A stretch of DNA of 64,000 nt from Schoenobius gigantellus (taxonomy: Eukaryota > Arthropoda > Insecta > Lepidoptera > Crambidae). A program made the translations under genes and the position numbers. Position 1 is the first letter of the stretch. The number at the start of each line of letters is the position of its first letter. Location: the NCBI GenBank assembly GCA_963935595.1, contig OZ012541.1, positions 32,093,860 through 32,157,859 of the forward strand. The letters are read 5' to 3'. The notes beneath the pieces were generated by a model that saw only the letters and a program-made list of their open reading frames with translations, had not been told where the DNA came from and did not search any database. This document shows positions 1 to 12,905 of this stretch, one piece after another.

Positions 1-216
1 TACTACTGCACTAATGTGGATCGTTATTGTCACAGCTCACAGAGCGACTCGCGGTGCACGTTGTTCTAAATAGACGCCGTATCGTTTATTACGTCACCGG
101 TCGCCTGTAGCTATGCTCGGTCCTTAGCGAAGGGACGCTTTCAGTACAAGAGTACTGACAGCGTCCCTCTGCTCATCTAGTACACGAGGGCGCAGCGTAG
201 AAGTTACCCTATCATA

Positions 217-591
217 AAAAAAAACCCGGCCAAGTGGGAGTTGGACTCGTGCATCATGGTTCCGTACACACTTATCTAAGTTGGTTCCTCACTTTGCATT
301 TTATGAGCTATAAGGCCTTGCTTCTTGCCAAATTTCATGATTCTAAATCAATGGAAAGCACTCTATAGTTTTGATACCACAAAATATGCCACAAACGATT
401 ACATCTTTCGATCCCGTTGACTTATAATATTTTTTTACAACCGAAAGAAACCGTCGACCTAAGTATTCGATATAAATATCAGTTTGATATCTTTTCGCGT
501 TTCCGAGAGAAAGGACCTTGACAGATAGACGGACAACAAAATGATCTTATGAGGGTTCCGTTTTTTCTTTTGAGGTGCGGAACCCTAAAAA
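217..591 (+). repeat. Dispersed repeat 'CGGCCAAGTG...GGTTCCGT'
   Basis: It starts with an A-run then CCCGGCCAAGTGGGAG, ATGGTTCCGTAC, and ends AGGGTTCCGTTTTTTC, TTTTGAGGTGCGGAACCCTA. It is a well-known lepidopteran repeat layout. The 3' end is shared with both ends of the element at 38196-38571. The class is uncertain (possibly a DNA element with asymmetric ends). Confidence 0.7.
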
Positions 592-2938
592 TGATTAAAT
601 ATAAAATAAAAAACCAAACAAATAATGGCAATGGCACAAAAAATAACTATTTTCTCCTGCAATCGATATAATTGCAATCTCAAAGAGAATGTGTCATGTT
701 TCAGTGTCGCCAAACTATTTGCTAAACAAACTGGGGCGCGTAGTGGCGCGTACCGCCGCTTCGTAACGAGGTACAAAACGGAATTCAATACGACACGAAG
801 CTACGGTAATGAGTGCTTGTTTATATTAAACCGCTTTGTTCGCAACTCCTTTCGAGATGTTTGTCTGGAACAATCGAAACGCTAACGTTCTGTCGCGGTA
901 ATGAATTTTGTATTTGTACAATTTTCGAAATTAGAACAAGTTTACGAGTTTAAAAGACTTAACTCAAGACGTTTTAGAAGAAAAAAAACCTCAGTCAAAA
1001 CATTATGCAGTATCATTATGCAGTATGGAAGAATGAAAAACAACTCCCATATTTTTGCTCGTCAGCGTATGTTTGATGTTAGTCTAGTTATAAAAATGAA
1101 CGATGTTAGTTTAATTTTATCTATGTTTCACAAAACATTTTTTTTCTGGAAACTATATCGAGCTTTAAGCAAATATTTCTGGTTGTAAAAGCGCCTGGAA
1201 ATAAAAATAAACCAGACACACCCCACAATTTCCATTTATTATTTACATATATTTGTAGGTCAGTTGTTCCAAGTAATTGCTAACTTTTAATGCTTTTATT
1301 TCAAAAGGTATAATGTTTGACAATACAATAGGATATAATTATTGTGTTTGTCTGTAAAAGCATTGATGATAGCCTTACTAACATATGTATTACTATATAA
1401 TAATCTTCTGTTTACACGTTAAAATCATTTGAGACACAATAAGCTAATAAAGAATGGAGTTTCACCTAACAACCTTTTGATTTGAACAGACGAGGGCCGA
1501 TGCCAACTATTGATCAGTATTGGGGTGAAATGACTGACCAACAAAGCCAGTTTCGGATTTTCGGTAACAGCACGTCGCCGGCTATTGTGTAAAAGTCGCA
1601 TCACTAATGGATTAGCAGTGGACACGAATGACAATGCGTGTAGAATATCTAGACGGTGCAATTTGATACCGAAACACTATAGATATGGAAGTAATGATAG
1701 GATGGTAATAATACCTTCAAAAGTAAAGTTAATAAAACTCTGCACGCTACTACGTCAAATTCAAAAATTATTTCAATTAGTATACCCCTAGTGTGAGTTA
1801 AATAGTTTTTGAGCTGAATCAATCGTATTGTCTTTTGTGAAAAGATAGGAGACTTGAATCAAGACCCTTTGCCAAGCGTGATGTAGTATGCTAATTCATA
1901 CTTGTTTAAGGAGACCCGAGCCTAGCAATGGGACTATTGTGGTCTGACGTAATGAGCGATGATGATGAATCTTATTGTTTTGTGTTCTTCATACTAGTTT
2001 TTCGATTTGCTAAAGTTCGGTTTTTTGTTTTCGTACGATATGAACGATGATAAAAGAGAGAAACCCTACTGCAAACCAAACAATAAAAAAATAGGTAACC
2101 GAGTACTGGGCTTCTATATTTGTACCAGACTACTATAGAAGCAATTTATTATAATCATTATTGTTATAATTTTATGGTCTTCTGTGACTCTTCCAGATTC
2201 ACGAAAACATCGTAGTGTGGGCACGCAATATTAATATAGCCGCTCGTTGTATGACTACATCATTAGTGGAAAGCACTCGGTTATTGTTATCGTGGCCCAG
2301 CCGATCGGTGGTTTCGCCACGCTTTCATTTCAATTCCCGTTTTAATGATCACTTAAACAAAAAGCCTTAAAACGTACGTACTCGGTGAAAGGGCATCGTA
2401 AAATCGATAGGGTTGAACTATTATTGGACAACGTGGGTCCGACCGCTTCCGCCGCTGTGCCCGGTCCTCTGCGGTGATGATTGAATTGCACTTTTGTGCT
2501 TTTGATAAACATGTTTTCGAGTTGTTTTGCACAGTACTGTTGAGGGAGCTGGCATGTATTTTGCATGGTATTATTTGTGCAAAATTTTATCTTCGCTTCT
2601 GGGTTATTTTAGTAATTGATTAGGCGACACATTTTTATTTAACGATTAAATGTTTACGTCTGTTTATTTCTTTTTATCTCGCCCGATGGTAAGTGAAAAT
2701 ATGGTGTTGGGTAATAGTCATCATCAACATCACCAAGAATACCCTAGAACACGGACAATCTATCGTTGCTTATAGTTTAGGATTAATAAAATCGAAAACT
2801 ATTTTGTACTACGTTCAATTCGTGATTGGTGGTAGGGCTTCTGGGCCTACCAGGCTAGCTATAATTATCTTACCTCAGGTTGTCGCAATAATAACAATGT
2901 TTATAACATTATTGTTCCCAAAATTGGAGAAAAGATTA
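592..2938. other. Intronic DNA, no gene or clear repeat seen
   Basis: This is AT-rich sequence with only short chance open frames on both strands. The longest, 901-1188 on the plus strand, shows no recognisable motif. I see no repeat boundary that I can support. Confidence 0.5.
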
Positions 2939-3032
2939 CTAGTTTCTCAGCTATTGGAGAGCCAACAGCTGAGAAACTAGCATCTCATCTCACTTGATAG
3001 TAAGGACTTTACCTTAATATCAAGTTAGATGA
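2939..3032. repeat. Two adjacent stem-loops
   Basis: The first stem pairs CTAGTTTCTCAGCT (2939-2952) with its exact complement at 2967-2980 and has an inner TTGG/CCAA extension. The second pairs TCATCTCACTTGATA (2985-2999) with 3018-3032, one mismatch, and has an inner TAAGG/CCTTA stem. They are four bases apart. A miniature foldback insertion is possible. Confidence 0.7.
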
Positions 3033-3902
3033 AGATCAAGAGCTTCCCTGTTGTATTTAAAAAAAAATACACGTTTGACGATCATTTTATATTTTTGATG
3101 AATGTTGTAAAATTTACGAGAAACACTAATTTGTTAAAATGAACGTTTAAAAAGGATGATAATATGAGACTTTTGACAAGCAAAAGGAAATGAAATTTTT
3201 AAGTTTACAGAAATTGACTGTGTTATCACTCATTACAGTCTTGTAGGATTGGTAATTATTTAATAGACGACCAACACAAAGGACACATTTACTTTAAGGA
3301 AACAATGTTTATTGAAATTTTCTTTTCCTACGTTTATTCTCATTAAACAAGCCACGGTTGGCTGTCAGTTCCCAATTACATGAAATTTAATTTGGCACTC
3401 CGCTCGTGTTGCCCAAGCAATATTTAATAATCGACTGGTAGAAACCTTACAATTTTTATTCAAACGTAAGTCTTATTCAATTTCTTTCAAGAAGGTAAGC
3501 TGAAATTAATTTTTAAAACGATGTTTTTTGCAATTCAAATTGGTTGGGTTGCCAAGTATTTTGTAAATTAATTTTAAAATAATATTTTCTTTTGAAAATT
3601 TGTAATCAAAATCCGTTATCAAATAATCAAAACCTGGAATTATGTACGGTAACTCCAAAACATAAATAAATATATGAATATTACGAGTTAAATTTTTTTT
3701 CAATTCATTTTCATCCTAATGGTCATTGTATACCGTATTTCCGTCTGCTGGCTCTCAGGTCAAATATATCTTTATGAGTATGTGGAATGATAGAATATTA
3801 AGAAAAGCAATCCAAAAATGCATATCGTAATAATATGCATTTTTAGATTACACTATTTATTTTCGCTGATGATACAATAAATTATGTTATTTATATTACC
3901 GA
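3033..3902. other. AT-rich intronic DNA, nothing recognised
   Basis: Only AT-rich single-copy-looking sequence is present. The minus-strand frame 3506-3703 is low-complexity and is not supported as a gene. Confidence 0.45.
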
Positions 3903-4185
3903 CTAGCTGTGCCCGCGACTTCGTCCGCGTGGAATAGTAACTTTTGTTGAAGTTGATAAAAAGTATCCTATGTTATACCTTATATTATTTGCTATCTATT
4001 AGTGAAAGTCCCATCAAAATCGGTCCAGCCGTTCCGGAGATTAGCGGGAACAAACAGACAGACAGACAATTTGTTTTAAATTGTGTATTGTTATTGGTAC
4101 CCGATATACATTCATACCCATTTAGTAAAAACTTGTTATTTTGACATTACAAACAGACACTTCAACTTTATTTATTTGTATAAAC
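3903..4185 (-). mobile_element. Helitron-like element (3' end at 3903)
   Basis: On the minus strand it ends CGCGGACGAAGTCGCGGGCA then CTAG|T. The plus strand shows ACTAGCTGTGCCCGCGACTT at 3902. The stem CGCG/CGCG precedes CTAG. Internally the minus strand carries the complement of CGGTCCAGCCGTTCCGGAGA and an AACAGACAGACAG run. The 5' end is unclear. Confidence 0.6.
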
Positions 4186-5518
4186 GTATATGAGACGACG
4201 GCAAAAATTAAAGAGCTAAAGAATATTTAAAATTTTTATATAATCTATGAACTGTTAAAAATTATTTTTTTAACAGTTCAAAAACGTTATTTTGTTTTAT
4301 TTCTTTGGGTACATTACCTACACTTTTCAATGTAATTAACGCGAGCACAACAATAAGTTGTAACACTGCGCGTTTCTCCACTGGCCGACTTCTAATGTTG
4401 TTATCGCAGACATTCTCCTAATTGGCAAAAGTTTCGTCGAAAAACTGGGGGACCGAGAGAGCGAACAAGTGAACGGATGAACGACTGAACGATCACAGTC
4501 TCTATGTAATTACTCAAAAATCCTCATGAGAAATGTATTGTTATTGAGTACTTGCGTTGCGTTCAGTTCTTTTTTTTTATCTGTTTTAAAAGGTTTTAAT
4601 CTGGAACTTTTATCTGGTTACTTCACCGGCATTAGTATGGAATTTGAAAAACATTATCTGTCTAGACCAATTTAAAGACCGTCTATCAATCAATTTAAAA
4701 GAGAACAGGCACTTTTCTCCCACAGCGGTCAGAAACAAATTTTGTGTCAGTTGACTGAGAAAAAAAAACCCCTTTCTCTGCGTAGATATTATTCGAAATC
4801 CATTTTTTAAAGGTAGGTAAGTATAGTGATCCCAAAGCATTGTGTAGTAAAACAAAATGTATAAACTGAGAACTTTTAATTACTACTGATTATTAATGTG
4901 GAGAAACAACAACGTTCGTAAAACAAGCAAAAGAGGCGAAGTACGTAGGTATGTGTCGCGCGGATAGTTTAAAAACGACTGATTTCATATAATGTGTGGA
5001 ATTTTGAGTTAAATATATATAAGGTCATATTTTATGAATCTCGTTACCCTTATATTATTCCCTGATTAACCTTATATCACGAAGTTATAAATCTATCAGC
5101 CTTCACCTGCTAAAGGTTTCTGATTTGCTAAAATACATTTCATACAAAAATATCAATTAATACTACTTATAAAAATAAAATTAAATATATATTGAGTCAA
5201 AGCCCGTCTAAGGTTTAATACCTATGTGGCCTATTTAATAAAAATTTTTACTCCTTGGATCATCCTCAGATTAGTTTTGTTTTATTTTGACATATCTCCG
5301 CTCTGTTTTTTTTCCTCATATAAAGTGCCAATTCAATAGGTACGGTCGCGGTCAGAAAATGTTTACCACCTTAAGGATCACAATTGCATGCACACATTTA
5401 GGTCACAAGTTCTAAATGTCTATGTCATAATAATTTGATGGATCATAGATTATCTTTTTTCTAATGATATAACAACCAATCGCTCTAGACGATGGACTGA
5501 CTACTATAAAAGTTTTTA
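4186..5518. other. AT-rich intronic DNA, nothing recognised
   Basis: No coding evidence, clear repeat or RNA gene was found. A weak complementary pair TTTTTAACAGTT/AACTGTTAAAAA lies at about 4251-4279. Confidence 0.45.
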
Positions 5519-5534
5519 TATTTTTTTAAAAAAC

Positions 5535-5674
5535 TTCGCAATTACAAAATTGAATCTCACATGCACATACGCCCATACCGGGACGAATTTCCGTTGGCTA
5601 TTCAAAATATCTGTCCCGTGCGGGAATCGAACTTGCGACCCGTTGCGCAGTAGGCGATGACTAACCGTGTCGCC
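5535..5674 (-). mobile_element. tRNA-derived SINE
   Basis: On the minus strand it reads GGCGACACGGTTAGTCATCG, then GCGCAACGGGTCGCAAGTTC and GATTCCCGCACGGGAC. The Pol III B box is GTTCGATTCCC (complement of 5622-5632). The rest matches the copy at 13340-13530. The A-rich tail side is towards 5520. Confidence 0.8.
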
Positions 5675-5772
5675 AAAAAAATATAAAAAACCTTTTTTGA
5701 AAAAACGAATATTTTAGTTTTTTAACTAAGAATATGAATAAATAATAAAATAGAAACATCAAAAATCTTTAT

Positions 5773-6507
5773 TTAATATCTAGTATAACCTCCCTCCGCA
5801 GCTATGACGGCAAGTGGCACAGTGTGATCTAAGAGCATGAGCATGTTTCTTTCATTTTCAGTCCCAGCGTTGAACCAAAAGCCCCCACAAATTTTCAATA
5901 GGGCCAACTGAGCGGGCCATTGAATGGGACGAATGTCACGGTGCAGGTTGAACCACGCCATAGCACGGGCCGTGTGTATCCGTGCATTATCTTGATAACG
6001 TAAAGTAATGTGTGGGAATTCTGATGCAGGATACACTACGCGCACAGTAGACAGCGTCACTTCTTCCTAAAGCGACTCCGACGCCGTTGAGGCTCATCCA
6101 TCCCTATAAGTTTACTGTTATGCGACCTAACTAGTTTTGAGGCACGTTATGAGCTTCATCATACCGAGTTCACTTATAGCGTCATAAAGTTAATCTTCCG
6201 TTTTGGCTTGATTTAAAAGTTTTTCATCGGTAAATATAGTATTCGACCAATCAAAATCGAGATGTTGTTGCGCAGAGTTAAGCCGGGCTGTTTTGTGGTG
6301 AGGTTTCACCTTCACTTTAATAGCATGGTGTCTGTAGTGTAGTCCAGCACTGTGCAAAGCTCGTCCGATCATCCGAGCACTCACATCATATAAAGCAGCA
6401 AAATAACTAGTGGGTGTGAAAGTGTTCTCTTCGTAACGACGAACGAATCATTTTAGTAATCAGTAAAATTTTGCTCTTGTTCAAACGACGTCCAATCATT
6501 TTTGCTA
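5773..6507 (-). pseudogene. Tc1/mariner-superfamily transposase relic (Tc1-like)
   Basis: Two minus-strand pieces carry typical Tc1-like transposase blocks. At 6384-6190: SARMIGRALHSAGLHYR, then KPHHKTARLNSAQQHLDFDW and NTIFTDEK, which contains the first catalytic Asp. At 6060-5773: HITLRYQDNARIHTARAMAW with the second Asp, then IQWPAQLAL, and the C-terminal AEGGYTRY. The stretch that should read WPAQSPDLNPIE is frameshifted to LALLKICGGF, which destroys the third acidic residue. Sequence between the two pieces is out of frame. The N-terminal helix-turn-helix region is not recognisable, and I could not define terminal inverted repeats. The intact protein would be about 340 residues and cut and paste DNA at TA. 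This copy cannot be active. Confidence 0.88.
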
Positions 6508-9500
6508 CATGTCATGTCAACAAATAAAGAAATGAGTTTCATAATCAAAAAGTGATGAATAATTCTCTTTGTCATTCTCGATGCGCCATTTTGCAGTTAT
6601 ACATTTCCCCATAAACATCCTTTATTTCTTGTGTTTAAATTATGTTTTATAGACATGAAATCTAGTTTTCGAAATGTATTGGCCAGCTAAAGCCAATAAA
6701 TCAATACGTGTTAAAAATGCTAACTTCCATAAAAAAAAGTATTTCACGCCTACAACGACAAACAACACTCGAGGTGATCAATGCGAAATTACGAATGATG
6801 CTCTTCCGGAGGAAGACCGGGTAGCCGATGCCAGTGGAATAGCCATCGATAGGACTCAGTGTATATATGTATATATAGCAACAAAAAAAAAACACTCCAG
6901 ACATTACATGTTGATCTTGACACCTCTCTTATGTCGTTCGTAATAGCGAGGGCTTTCGTAATGCAAATGTAAAACTTGACGTGTTGCTGCTTGCTGACTA
7001 TACTTGCACGTGCCAATCACCCACTGGCCGCCGCATATCATCGAGCGTTGGCACCATCATACCGTTTTGGGCAAAAAGGAGCCTATCCAGCCCTTATAAG
7101 AATATATCTCTTTGCATAGAATAAAATGTAAAAGTGAAATAAAATAATATTATAATTATTACTAAGGTTGACTCAATGAAAATTCCTCTGCCATGAAGTC
7201 CGACCTTGTGTGTGACCGAAGGTCATAACACTCCCACTTGGCCAGAAGCCTCTCTTACCAGGATTTAGGTCATCTCCTACCACACTGGTCCTGAAAGTTA
7301 TATACTATTTAATGCCATCTTTAATGTGTAACTGTATTATTTGCCTTCTACAACGAAATCTTAGAAAACTCACAAACCTAACAGTTATTAAACTATGGTA
7401 TGAGAAAAAAAGTTTTGCATGTACTGTCATAATAAAAAAAGCAACGTAACAAAGCGCCTCGCCAAAATATAAGCTACGACTCGCAACGGCAAGATGAACA
7501 CGTGCTCTCATTAGTAACTAATTACACGACCCGACCTCCGTCCGAAATACAAATTTAAATTTCGAACGACCCCTGCTAGCAAATTGCGATTTTTCACCAA
7601 TAAAAAAGGGCGATACCGATTCGAATTTTAAACGGTTATTGTTTCCTTTTTATGATAATGACTCGTATTGAAATTTCGGAACGGATGTTTCGGATATTGC
7701 CATAGGTCGTTTTGCTCCGGTAACGATTGGACAAGATTGAGTTGGTGTTTTTATTGCTGTTATTCAGTTTGTTTTTGTTGCCGGCCTTAATTGTTTTTCT
7801 TTTCGAGAGCCGACAACGGGCCGTCGAAAATGAACTGTCTATGTAAAGATGCCGTACGTAATATAAATTTTCTCGTCAGCGCGGAAGCTCTTTTAATAAA
7901 AATATAATAATCTCCCTTCCGTGAAACACTTCATTAAGACACTCAAAGAGGCTCAGGAGCGATTATCAAGTCTGATAGCGTTTAGCATGGCAACACCACA
8001 TTATATTAAACATTTTTTATGCCAGTGGTTCATCTTTGACCGCAGGAAATCTCCCCACTTTTCGTAATTATCACCCCACCCCTGTCATCGTAGCGGTAGG
8101 AATCGCGTATTTTTAATTTTCCCCGTCAGCCCGAAGGCCGAAAATTCCGGGCATTCATAAGAATTAAAGTCAGCGCGATAAAGGGAAAGGCGGCTGTTAC
8201 TTCTTATTAGCGATGACACTAATAACTGGCGATTCTTACATAGCAGCACTACACAAATTAAAGTAGAAAATGTTTACAAAGGGCCGGTGTATTGTGAGGC
8301 TGAGCTGGGATAAAGCTGGACATACGCGCGCAGTTTGAAAGGAGTTAGGCGTCGCGCATAGACGAGAAGCCGGGCGTGAACCGCGCGACGGATCCGGGAA
8401 CATTAAAACGTTCCGCGCGCTCGCCCGCGCCGCCATGCGTGATACGGCTCACCGGACCATATTTTCGAAGTCAGTTTGTTTATGCAAAACGTCACGAGTG
8501 TCTCTGTTTCTTTCATTCGGACATTTTAGGGGATGCCGCAAAATTCATATGTCACTCTAGCCGCTTGTGCTGATGTGTTCTGTGATATATTCGAGTCAGT
8601 CCACAAAGTATACATGTAATGTGCAATTCGAGCTCCATTTTTGAGGTAGGTTTGTGATAATATTTCTGAAACGCTTTCATACTATCAATTTCATCATCAA
8701 TTAACGTTATTGATATTATTTTCAACTGATGTGAAAATGTTAATAATAACAATAATCATTATGAATGTATTCCCACAATACCCACAATACACAATGTTGG
8801 TATTGAGACCTAAGTCGGTAAAATATCAATGATAAAATCTATATATATATATATCAGTATTGTCTACATATTAGTATTATATTATCTGTGGTATTAGCTT
8901 CAAATGAAACTTACAGAAGTTGGCTCACAATTGACGAAACGAATATAAAATGAACTTACTAATTTTATTTTATAAGCAATTTGCATAGTAACTGTAAATT
9001 TATAAAAATACTTTTTTGTTGCACAACCTTTTCAATAAAACTCTTCTATGAAATTGTTGCCAACAAAAAAATCAACCGAATGACCGAACCGAGTTTTTAG
9101 AGCATTCTCATAATCCATCGTCTATAATAAATGCGCGAAGACATCTCACATCTTGCAAAATTACAGTGACCGAATAATATAGTGAATTCCCGGCATGATT
9201 TCAGCCGGCACCCGGGGAGCGAATTAGTGAGGTACGTGACCCAACTGACGATTTTTTGTTCCCGCGAAATATTACGGAAGGCTTACATCGAGCGCCGAGT
9301 GCATTTAGCTGCCTAATGTTTTTTCGGTACTGGCGTTTTTTGTTTTGGTGTTCAAAGTTGAGTGAGGCGAAATTAAATGAAATAGCGCTGTAAATTGTTC
9401 CGCTTGAAAGTCCTTTAGAGGCTGCGCAAATCGACTATTTATCGGCCGATAGTTCGGTTAGGCCCATAAGTAGAATGGAAATGAACACAACAATAATGTG

Positions 9501-10372
9501 TGCCCATTCACTACTAAAAAAGATCAGTTAATAAAAAAAATTGTGCGGATTTATAACACATCCACCAGTTTATCTTTAAAATACAAGTAATCAATACTAT
9601 AACGGGTTATCACTTATCACGTCAACCTATAGACGTCCCGACGAAGTTGAGCTAGTTTTTAACATCACGTTGGCTAGCTGGGTTGGTGTAGGATTTTGTT
9701 TCAAGCTTTATCTCTTCGCAGAGGTCTTAGTGGGCTCTCACGATATTCAAGAGAAGACACAGAAGATAATGGTATACAAACATAAATAGATATAATAACT
9801 TCCAACGCATGTATTGTCTATATAAAAGTATATATTTTGAGACCTCTACCATCGTACAGTGTCCAAATAATAAGATGATAGAAATGCTAGTAGTCCGGTA
9901 AAGTTCGTTTAATAATTTGTATTGCAATCTGCCACAGATATATGAAAGGGTAGTTAATTGCAGACCTTCTTAACACTTATCTACAACGACCACAGAGAAA
10001 ATTTTGAAACTTGAAATCCCGCAAGTATTTCGAGGGTTTCTGTCCTACAATGTGGACTTCATAATACTTGGAAATACCCACTTGAATCTGACTACGGCAA
10101 CACTACAGTAAAAAAGCGAATATGTATTAAAATCTTTGCTCATATTGGGTCGTTCATTGTTGGATCCGCGTGGAGCGATCCAAAGCCTTTGGAACGATAG
10201 ATAATTTGAAATCAGGAACAAGTCGTTATTATAATATTAGATGCATGGAGTAAGCAAACTGACTGAAAATGGACAGGATTAATACGAAGCAAAGTGACAT
10301 GAGAGACAATAAATTATTGGTTGCATATAAGCAAAATTGATAGCAGCTTCCAAGTTACTTATAGATATTTCC
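6508..10372. other. Intronic DNA with candidate conserved islands
   Basis: No gene was recognised. Overlapping open frames at 6674-7016 lack motifs. A short GC-richer piece at about 7180-7280 (ACTTGGCCAGAAGCCTC) may be a repeat scrap. Three stretches, about 7510-7960, 8030-8470 and 9170-9480, have balanced composition, CpG dinucleotides and few repeat words, unlike the AT-rich flanks. They are possible conserved non-coding elements. An (AT)n run lies near 8842-8855. Confidence 0.4.
8310..8470. promoter_or_regulatory. CpG-rich island, candidate regulatory element
   Basis: The block is dense in CGCGC, GCGTC and CGCGCG words (for example AACGTTCCGCGCGCTCG) in an otherwise AT-rich region. I see no open frame with a recognisable product and no repeat end. 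A cis-regulatory role is inference only. Confidence 0.25.
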
Positions 10373-10634
10373 CTAGTTGAGCCCGCAACTTTGTTCGCGT
10401 GGATGTCGGAAAATAACCTGTCGTACATTTTTATCCCGTTTTTGCAACATTTTTCATTGATGATCAGCTCCTATTAGTCGTAGCGTGATGCTATGTAGTC
10501 TATAGCCTTCCTCGATAAATGGACTATCAAACACAAGACAAATTTTGCAATTTGAATCAGTAATTCCTGAGATTAGCGCGTTCAACCAAACAAACAAACA
10601 ATCAAACAAACTTCAGCTTTATAATATTAGTAAG
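10373..10634 (-). mobile_element. Helitron-like element, second subfamily
   Basis: The minus strand runs from TACTAATATTATAAAGCTGA through TTTGTTTGTTTG words, AGGAATTACTGATTC and AGGAAGGCTATAGACTAC to CACGCGAACAAAGTTGCGGG and CTAG at 10376-10373. The terminal stem CGC/GCG is present. The flanking bases are mutated (C instead of A on the plus strand). Confidence 0.65.
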
Positions 10635-11117
10635 TAAAGTAGAGATATCATTCTCATTATTTTATTAAAGAAAAGTAGTATCATCGTTATTTTTTTTGAC
10701 AATGAGGCTAATAGGTCTTCGTAAATGAGGAGGATGTCATAAAATTAAATGACACGAGGTATCTCCCCGTGTAAAGCGGAAGGAAAAGTAGGTATAGCCC
10801 TAAGGAGCACGAATCGCTCTGAGAGCCTTGTTTCTACAACGACGCAACTTTGACGTTTTCGAGTTGTGTCGACTTCTAACGACAATTTTATACGAAAGTA
10901 TGATAATTAGACCCGGCTTGAGCTGAAGCGTGAACCGACAACTTCGTGCGCCTACTGAACTTGAATGTGAGATTTGTATGTCAATTCTATCTTTTATATC
11001 ACCATAATGCATTTACCATGCAACCTATCTATTTATCATTCTTTCACTTGAACACCATCCGGAAATGCATTCTTTTGTGACAAATACTGCTATAGATATA
11101 GGTCGTTCTCTAAAATC
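10635..11117. other. Intronic DNA, nothing recognised
   Basis: The sequence is mixed composition with no supported gene. The open frame 10800-11012 on the minus strand has no motif. Confidence 0.4.
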
Positions 11118-11228
11118 CTACCTTAAAGGCCGGCAACGCACTTGTAACTCCTCTGGGGTTGCGGGTGTCCATGGGCGACGGTAATCACTTACCATTAGGT
11201 TATACGTTTGCTTGTTTGCCCCCTATCC
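11118..11228 (+). repeat. Dispersed repeat 'GCCGGCAACGCACTTGTAAC'
   Basis: It contains AAAGGCCGGCAACGCACTTG, TTGCGGGTGTCCATGGGCG and TGCTTGTTTGCCCCCTAT in the order typical of a common lepidopteran short repeat. No coding capacity. Confidence 0.65.
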
Positions 11229-11250
11229 CATAAATGATGCATTAATATGT

Positions 11251-11470
11251 CAAATTCAAATACCTTTATTCAACATAGGCCTTTACAGGTACTTATTGAC
11301 GTCAAAACAAAGCAAAACATTCTAATTTAAAGGAAACATATTAATCTAGTATGTGCATACATCCTGAATATACTCAAGATGTCTGCAAATACAAGTAGGA
11401 ATGAAAAAAAACTACACTTGTTCGGAAATTGGGAGAGCCTTCTCGAGAAGAACAGGCAAGAAACTCGAAA
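11251..11470 (-). repeat. LINE 3' end
   Basis: The minus strand ends AATAAAGGTATTTGAATTTG, a characteristic 3' terminus of lepidopteran jockey-type LINEs. Upstream words such as GAGTTTCTTGCCTGTTCTTC and TCGAGAAGGC belong to the 3' UTR. The reverse transcriptase part is missing. Confidence 0.65.
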
Positions 11471-12527
11471 GGTCAAATTTTATAATTTCCTCTAACGATT
11501 AAATGTATATGGCATTTTATTCAATATATAGTGTTTTTTCAACCGGGAAAGTATGAGGAATCCGTATCCATAGGTGATACGGAGTAAGTGTTTTACGAAC
11601 CAGATTTATTTTCTGAGATAAATTTTGGCAAAGTCAACTTTTTGTGTCTAGTATGAATTGCTCCTTAAAATAAAAGAAATGGACAGAAACATTATGTTTC
11701 TGCATTACATTTAAGGATCATTACATCAATCGGAAGAAAAAATCGAGAAAGCAGAAATCAGTAAAATAACACAAATATTTTTTCATATAAGTAATTTACA
11801 TGTACCCTTAAAGCTGTTTGCTGAGTGCTGATAAGGGCACGTTTCGCAAAACCTCTAATGACTTCAGATAAAGATGTGTAGGGAATAGTGAATTAAGTGA
11901 CCCTAAACAGCGTGTTTTGACTCCGGTATAGTGTATTAAGATTGATACGCACAACCTTTAAGGTAAACGGATGAACGTTGTGGTCATTTTATAGGATTAT
12001 ATGCGCCCAGCTACAGGGCAGGAAAATTTTCATCCAAAAGGCGTTGAGTCGTTTTTCTACGAACGTTGTGAGGAGGCAGACCATTTTTTGATGCACATGC
12101 ATATCGTATGAATAAATATTTTACTATAGACCGAACTCTGCTGTTCTGATTTTTTTGATACAATGTAAATGTCCTTACGTGAAACAGAGTCAAACTGTGT
12201 TATAAATGATTTTTTTCTTATTTAATTTTTTTAGGAACAACACTTTCACCAAAACCTGGATTCTGCCAAAATGATTTCAAAAAAAGAACATAATGGTTCC
12301 TGTGACATTTTTTCTGTATGCTATGATTATGGCTTTGGTGAATGACTGACTGAAGTATTTAACGTAGAACCCAAGCCACTGGATTGGTACAGGCATAGGC
12401 GTAGGTATAACTTTTCGATTGTCTAGATTAAAACTTCTTGCAATTTTGAATTTTTTTTAATTCCCACTTCCGTAGCTGAGAAATCCCCACCCAAAAAACA
12501 AAAGCGAAGCATAGTTCTCGGGCACAG
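11471..12527. other. AT-rich intronic DNA with a possible Helitron 3' terminus
   Basis: Mostly unrecognised. The right edge, AAAGCGAAGC then TCGGGCACAG and CTAG|T at 12528-12532, resembles a plus-strand Helitron end, but the terminal stem is degenerate and no 5' end was found. Confidence 0.35.
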
Positions 12528-12775
12528 CTAGTAATCTATACTTAATCAAATAGGATTTCATTGAAAATTATTTTAATTCTTCCAATTTTTTCATCTAAGA
12601 CCCATTTAGGACGTCATTTAGATGATAGAAGAATGGGTGCAAGAAACTTATCAGCTTTTCTATAATAAAATTATAACGTTACCATACACAAAAAAAATCC
12701 GATTAATACATAAATAAGTTACATAATAATAGTACATAACGACATTTTTATATTGTAATAAGAGATATCTACAAA

Positions 12776-12905
12776 TTAACACCTAGCATTGACATCATTC
12801 AAATAATCGTTGACTTTAAATTCCTATAATCACAGGATCTTTTAACATGCGCTTTAAGCTTGTCAAAAGGTAAATCAGTAAGACTTTGTGGAACTTTCTT
12901 CTAAA
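12776..12905 (-). pseudogene. LINE reverse-transcriptase C-terminal remnant
   Basis: The minus strand reads KKVPQSLTDLPFDKLKAHVK then RSCDY. After a frameshift it continues FKVNDYLNDVNARC to a stop at 12776-12778. The pattern 'LP...FK..VK......Y.VNDYLND' marks the end of ORF2 in many lepidopteran non-LTR elements. It is a decayed scrap. The plus-strand frame 12886-13074 is a shadow. Confidence 0.6.
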
